From contig CAZCZZ010000062.1 of NCBI GenBank assembly GCA_964503335.1, positions 1 through 24,909 of the forward strand: DNA of 24,909 bases. The letters are read 5' to 3'. Both the position numbers and the translations under genes were made by a program. This document shows positions 23,086-24,909 of this stretch, in pieces; position 1 is the first letter of the stretch, and every line of letters begins with the position of its first letter. The DNA is from CAZCZZ01 sp964503335 (GTDB taxonomy: Bacteria; Verrucomicrobiota; Kiritimatiellia; CAIVKH01). Below the pieces are notes generated by a model that worked only from the letters and a program-made list of their open reading frames with translations, had not been told where the DNA came from and searched no databases.

Positions 23086-23179
23086 TTAGCCACGAATGAA
23101 CACGAATAGACACGAATTGTCTCCGGAAAGCATATTCGCATCTCCGTATTCGTGTGAATTCGTGTTCATTCGTGGTTAA
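23086..23179. repeat. Inverted pair of CACGAAT arrays, long imperfect hairpin
   Basis: The left arm has CACGAAT at 23091, 23101 and 23111. The right arm has its reverse complement ATTCGTG at 23148, 23158 and 23168, again at 10-base steps. The outer 22 bases of the arms (23086-23107 and 23158-23179) pair with one mismatch, and the middle 30 to 40 bases are unpaired. The element fills most of the space between two convergent genes, so it may end transcription from both sides or slow RNA decay. The left arm is also a direct copy, with a few changes, of the array at 22461-22494. Confidence 0.85.
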
Positions 23180-23202
23180 CGCCCTTCCTTTCGGGTTTCC
23201 CA

Positions 23203-23838
23203 TCATTCCATGAACTCGATCGTGCCGTGGTAGAAGTAGTCGCCTAGTCCCACGGTGAAGACGATCCAGCCGTAGATCGCATGCTCAATCGTCGGTGCCC
23301 AGACGCTGCGCGTCCTGTCGTACACGATCGCGAAGCGGAAGCCCGCGATGGTGGACAGGATCACGGCGACCCAGTTTCCCATGACGAGGTGATGCAGCCC
23401 GAAGATAAGGGAACTCGCGGTGAGCATGATGCGTCGGTCAGAGAAGAGTGACGCATAACGGTGCATGAAGAAGACGCGGTACAGGATTTCCTGGGGCAGT
23501 GCGGAGAGAAACGGATAGCCAATCAGCACAGCCGCCCAAAGGGCCGTCTTCTCGCGTGGAAAGTAGAAAAGCAGGTGCCGGCGAAACAGCCACGTACCGA
23601 CGAGAAGAATTGCCGCCACGAGCGCAACGAGTGCAACGTTCGGCCACACCTCCCGCGTCCAGCGGACGCAGGCCGTGCGATCAAACGAGCTGTCCCGCGC
23701 CAACATGATCACGCCGTAGAGCCCCATGCCGAGCAGGACGCCAATGACCGGGACCGGCAGAAAATGCAGCGCGTAAGCTGTCGGCAACAGCACAAACAAC
23801 ACCAGGAACTCGGCGCACAGATAGAGCAGGCGTGGCAT
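23203..23838 (-). CDS. CPBP family intramembrane protein
   Basis: The protein has 211 residues. ATG 23838 is chosen because AGGGAG lies nine bases upstream; ATG 23856 in the same frame directly abuts its GGAGGG. It is a polytopic membrane protein with helices near 5-25, 28-47, 67-85, 100-115, 136-152, 155-172 and 185-200. The CPBP/Abi motifs are visible: motif 1 PQEILYR (Q116, E117, R121), where the usual first Glu is Gln; motif 2 FGLHH (146-150); and motif 3 around H186, with Gly at the position often taken by Asn or Asp. Family members include intramembrane glutamic proteases that process prenylated proteins and bacteriocin-immunity proteins. Because motif residues are altered, protease activity is uncertain. 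The upstream gene is a cell-wall amidase; the role here is unknown. Confidence 0.88.
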   Translation of the reverse strand: MPRLLYLCAEFLVLFVLLPTAYALHFLPVPVIGVLLGMGLYGVIMLARDSSFDRTACVRWTREVWPNVALVALVAAILLVGTWLFRRHLLFYFPREKTALWAAVLIGYPFLSALPQEILYRVFFMHRYASLFSDRRIMLTASSLIFGLHHLVMGNWVAVILSTIAGFRFAIVYDRTRSVWAPTIEHAIYGWIVFTVGLGDYFYHGTIEFME

Positions 23839-23890
23839 ATTCTCGCGCTCCCTCATCCCTCCAACGCCGCGCCCACCGCGTTCACTGCGG

Positions 23891-23911
23891 TAAAAGCCTG
23901 ACTGTGTCAGG
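23891..23911 (-). terminator. Possible weak intrinsic terminator between the amidase and CPBP genes
   Basis: Read on the minus strand, CCTGAC-ACA-GTCAGG (23911-23897) forms a six-pair stem with a three-base loop, followed by C and TTTT (23895-23892). The stem overlaps the stop codon of the amidase gene. The stem and U run are short, so read-through into the CPBP gene is likely. Confidence 0.4.
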
Positions 23912-24794
23912 TGTTGTCGTCCAGCGCCTTGCCCGGGAAATTCTTGCCCGGGCACTTGGTCGGCTTGGTGTTGATCTGGCGGTGGAGTTTCACGGCATCG
24001 GACGGCGGTTTGCATCGGGCCTGCAGGTAAGTCACGAGCGCGTAGAGGCTCTTCATCTGCTGGGTGGTTGGGCGGCTGTTTTCGAAATTGCCGACGAGGC
24101 AGATGCCGATGCTCTTCTCATTGAGCGCATTGCTGGCAAGGTGGCCGCCTTTGATCTGTCGCTTCCACCGGTTGCCAATCGCGATTTCGCCGTCGCGCAT
24201 GCCGAGGCCGTTGCCGATGACAAAATGATAGGCCAGGCCGTTTTCCATGCGACGCTTGAAGCGGTGGTAATTCTCCATGCTCTTCGCGCTGCCGTTGCGG
24301 GTGGCGCTGTGGTGGATGACGATGTAGCGCCACTTGCCCGGCACCACCTTCTGCTTGTCCAGCGCGGTCTTGATCGCGGGGGAAAGGGGATAGCGCACGG
24401 ACGTGGTGGCGCTGACCGATGTACCCGGCTTCGGGATCGTGAGCGTCATCCCCGGCTTGATCTCGTTCGGGTCGGAGATCTTGTTGATGTTGGTGAGGTC
24501 GATGATGCTGACGCCCAGGTCACTCGCGATGGCGCCGAGCGTGTCGCCCGACTGGACCGTGTATTTGCCGCCGCTCGAGGTGCCGCCGGATGCGTCGGGA
24601 ATCTTCAAAGTCTGGCCGACCGACAACTTGTCGGGATCGCTCATCGCATTCGCCTTCACGATGTCCGCGACGGATACATTGTGCTTCCGCGCGATGCCGT
24701 CGAGGCTGTCCCCGCTCTTCACGGTGTACGTCGTGCCGGCCCACGACGCGATCGCCGCGAAGATCGAAACAACGAGAAATATCCGGAGCTTCAT
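23907..24794 (-). CDS. Secreted N-acetylmuramoyl-L-alanine amidase with two LysM domains
   Basis: The protein has 295 residues. The Sec signal covers about 1-20 (KLRIFLVVSIFAAIASWAG). Two LysM domains follow, at about 22-66 (YTVKSGDSLDGIARKHNVS) and 78-121 (YTVQSGDTLGAIASDLGVS), which bind peptidoglycan glycan chains. The catalytic domain (about 150-290) is of the Amidase_2/PGRP type: IVIHHSAT with H161, NYHRF with Y176, GLAYHFVIGNGLG, and HRQINTKPTKCPG with H271 and C281. H161, H271 and C281 are the likely zinc ligands, as in T7 lysozyme-like amidases. The enzyme should cut the bond between MurNAc and L-Ala in the periplasm. No Shine-Dalgarno is evident before ATG 24794. It may work in wall turnover; a role in making room for the pilus is speculative, as the gene is separate from the Tad operon. 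Confidence 0.94.
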   Translation of the reverse strand: MKLRIFLVVSIFAAIASWAGTTYTVKSGDSLDGIARKHNVSVADIVKANAMSDPDKLSVGQTLKIPDASGGTSSGGKYTVQSGDTLGAIASDLGVSIIDLTNINKISDPNEIKPGMTLTIPKPGTSVSATTSVRYPLSPAIKTALDKQKVVPGKWRYIVIHHSATRNGSAKSMENYHRFKRRMENGLAYHFVIGNGLGMRDGEIAIGNRWKRQIKGGHLASNALNEKSIGICLVGNFENSRPTTQQMKSLYALVTYLQARCKPPSDAVKLHRQINTKPTKCPGKNFPGKALDDNT

Positions 24795-24909
24795 TGCCCG
24801 TGGAGTCTACCGATCCAGCGCCTTGCTGCGACACTGAAATGGGAGAGAAGACGGTTGCCCACGGAGTTCAGGCATGTGGTTTGTCAACAGGACTGAAGTA
24901 GCATCCTTT

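Noticed and set aside
22461..23179. CACGAAT arrays as a CRISPR
   Set aside because: Units are seven bases with three-base gaps, there are no spacers of uniform length near 30 bases, and no cas gene is present.
24882..24887. Minus-strand TTGACA as promoter of the amidase gene
   Set aside because: The -35 match is perfect, but no credible -10 element lies 15 to 19 bases downstream.

Overview
The window comes from a GC-rich Gram-negative bacterium, most likely of the PVC superphylum (Kiritimatiellota, Verrucomicrobiota or Lentisphaerota). This placement is an inference. It rests on the lone STN-type secreted protein, the DUF1573 protein, the many FHA and Ser/Thr-kinase modules, and the dispersed CACGAAT and TTCCAA/TTGGAA intergenic repeats. 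No rRNA, tRNA, CRISPR array, transposase or phage gene was found, and coding density is very high.

Layout. (1) 1-7220, plus strand: a tight four-gene operon with an unrecognised protein cut by the window edge, a membrane protein with two Ser/Thr kinase domains and an FGE/SUMF1-like domain, a large lipoprotein, and a DUF192 protein. (2) 7223-20792, minus strand: a 14-gene Tad (type IVc/Flp) pilus operon read from right to left. Its order is flp pilin, cpaB, FHA-tadA ATPase, tadB, tadC, an FHA-TM protein, a double-FHA-TM-TPR protein, a DUF1573 protein, a second Flp-like pilin, a cpaA/tadV prepilin peptidase, a TadE-like protein, a TadG-like protein, another TadE-like protein, and a membrane-anchored protein of unknown function. 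(3) 20793-20963: the divergent control region. (4) 20964-23004, plus strand: a second TadA/CpaF-type ATPase with a degenerate FHA-like N-terminus, then a small secreted STN-domain protein. (5) 23005-23202: a repeat-rich convergent intergenic region. (6) 23203-24794, minus strand: a LysM/amidase cell-wall enzyme followed by a CPBP membrane protein.

How the genes may work together. The pilus operon contains the inner-membrane platform (TadB, TadC), the motor, CpaB, pilins and pseudopilins, and the prepilin peptidase. The secretin (CpaC/RcpA), CpaE/TadZ and a classical TadD are not in the window. Four intact FHA domains, which bind phosphothreonine, sit in the motor and in two single-pass membrane proteins. 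A transmembrane double kinase is encoded in the facing operon. The linkers of the two FHA membrane proteins carry repeated Thr motifs with a hydrophobic residue at +3, as FHA ligands often have. The main hypothesis is a Tad pilus whose assembly or motor choice is controlled by Ser/Thr phosphorylation and FHA docking. It resembles in outline the PpkA/TagR/TagQ/Fha pathway of type VI secretion. The domains are read directly from the sequence; the link between kinase and pilus is inferred.
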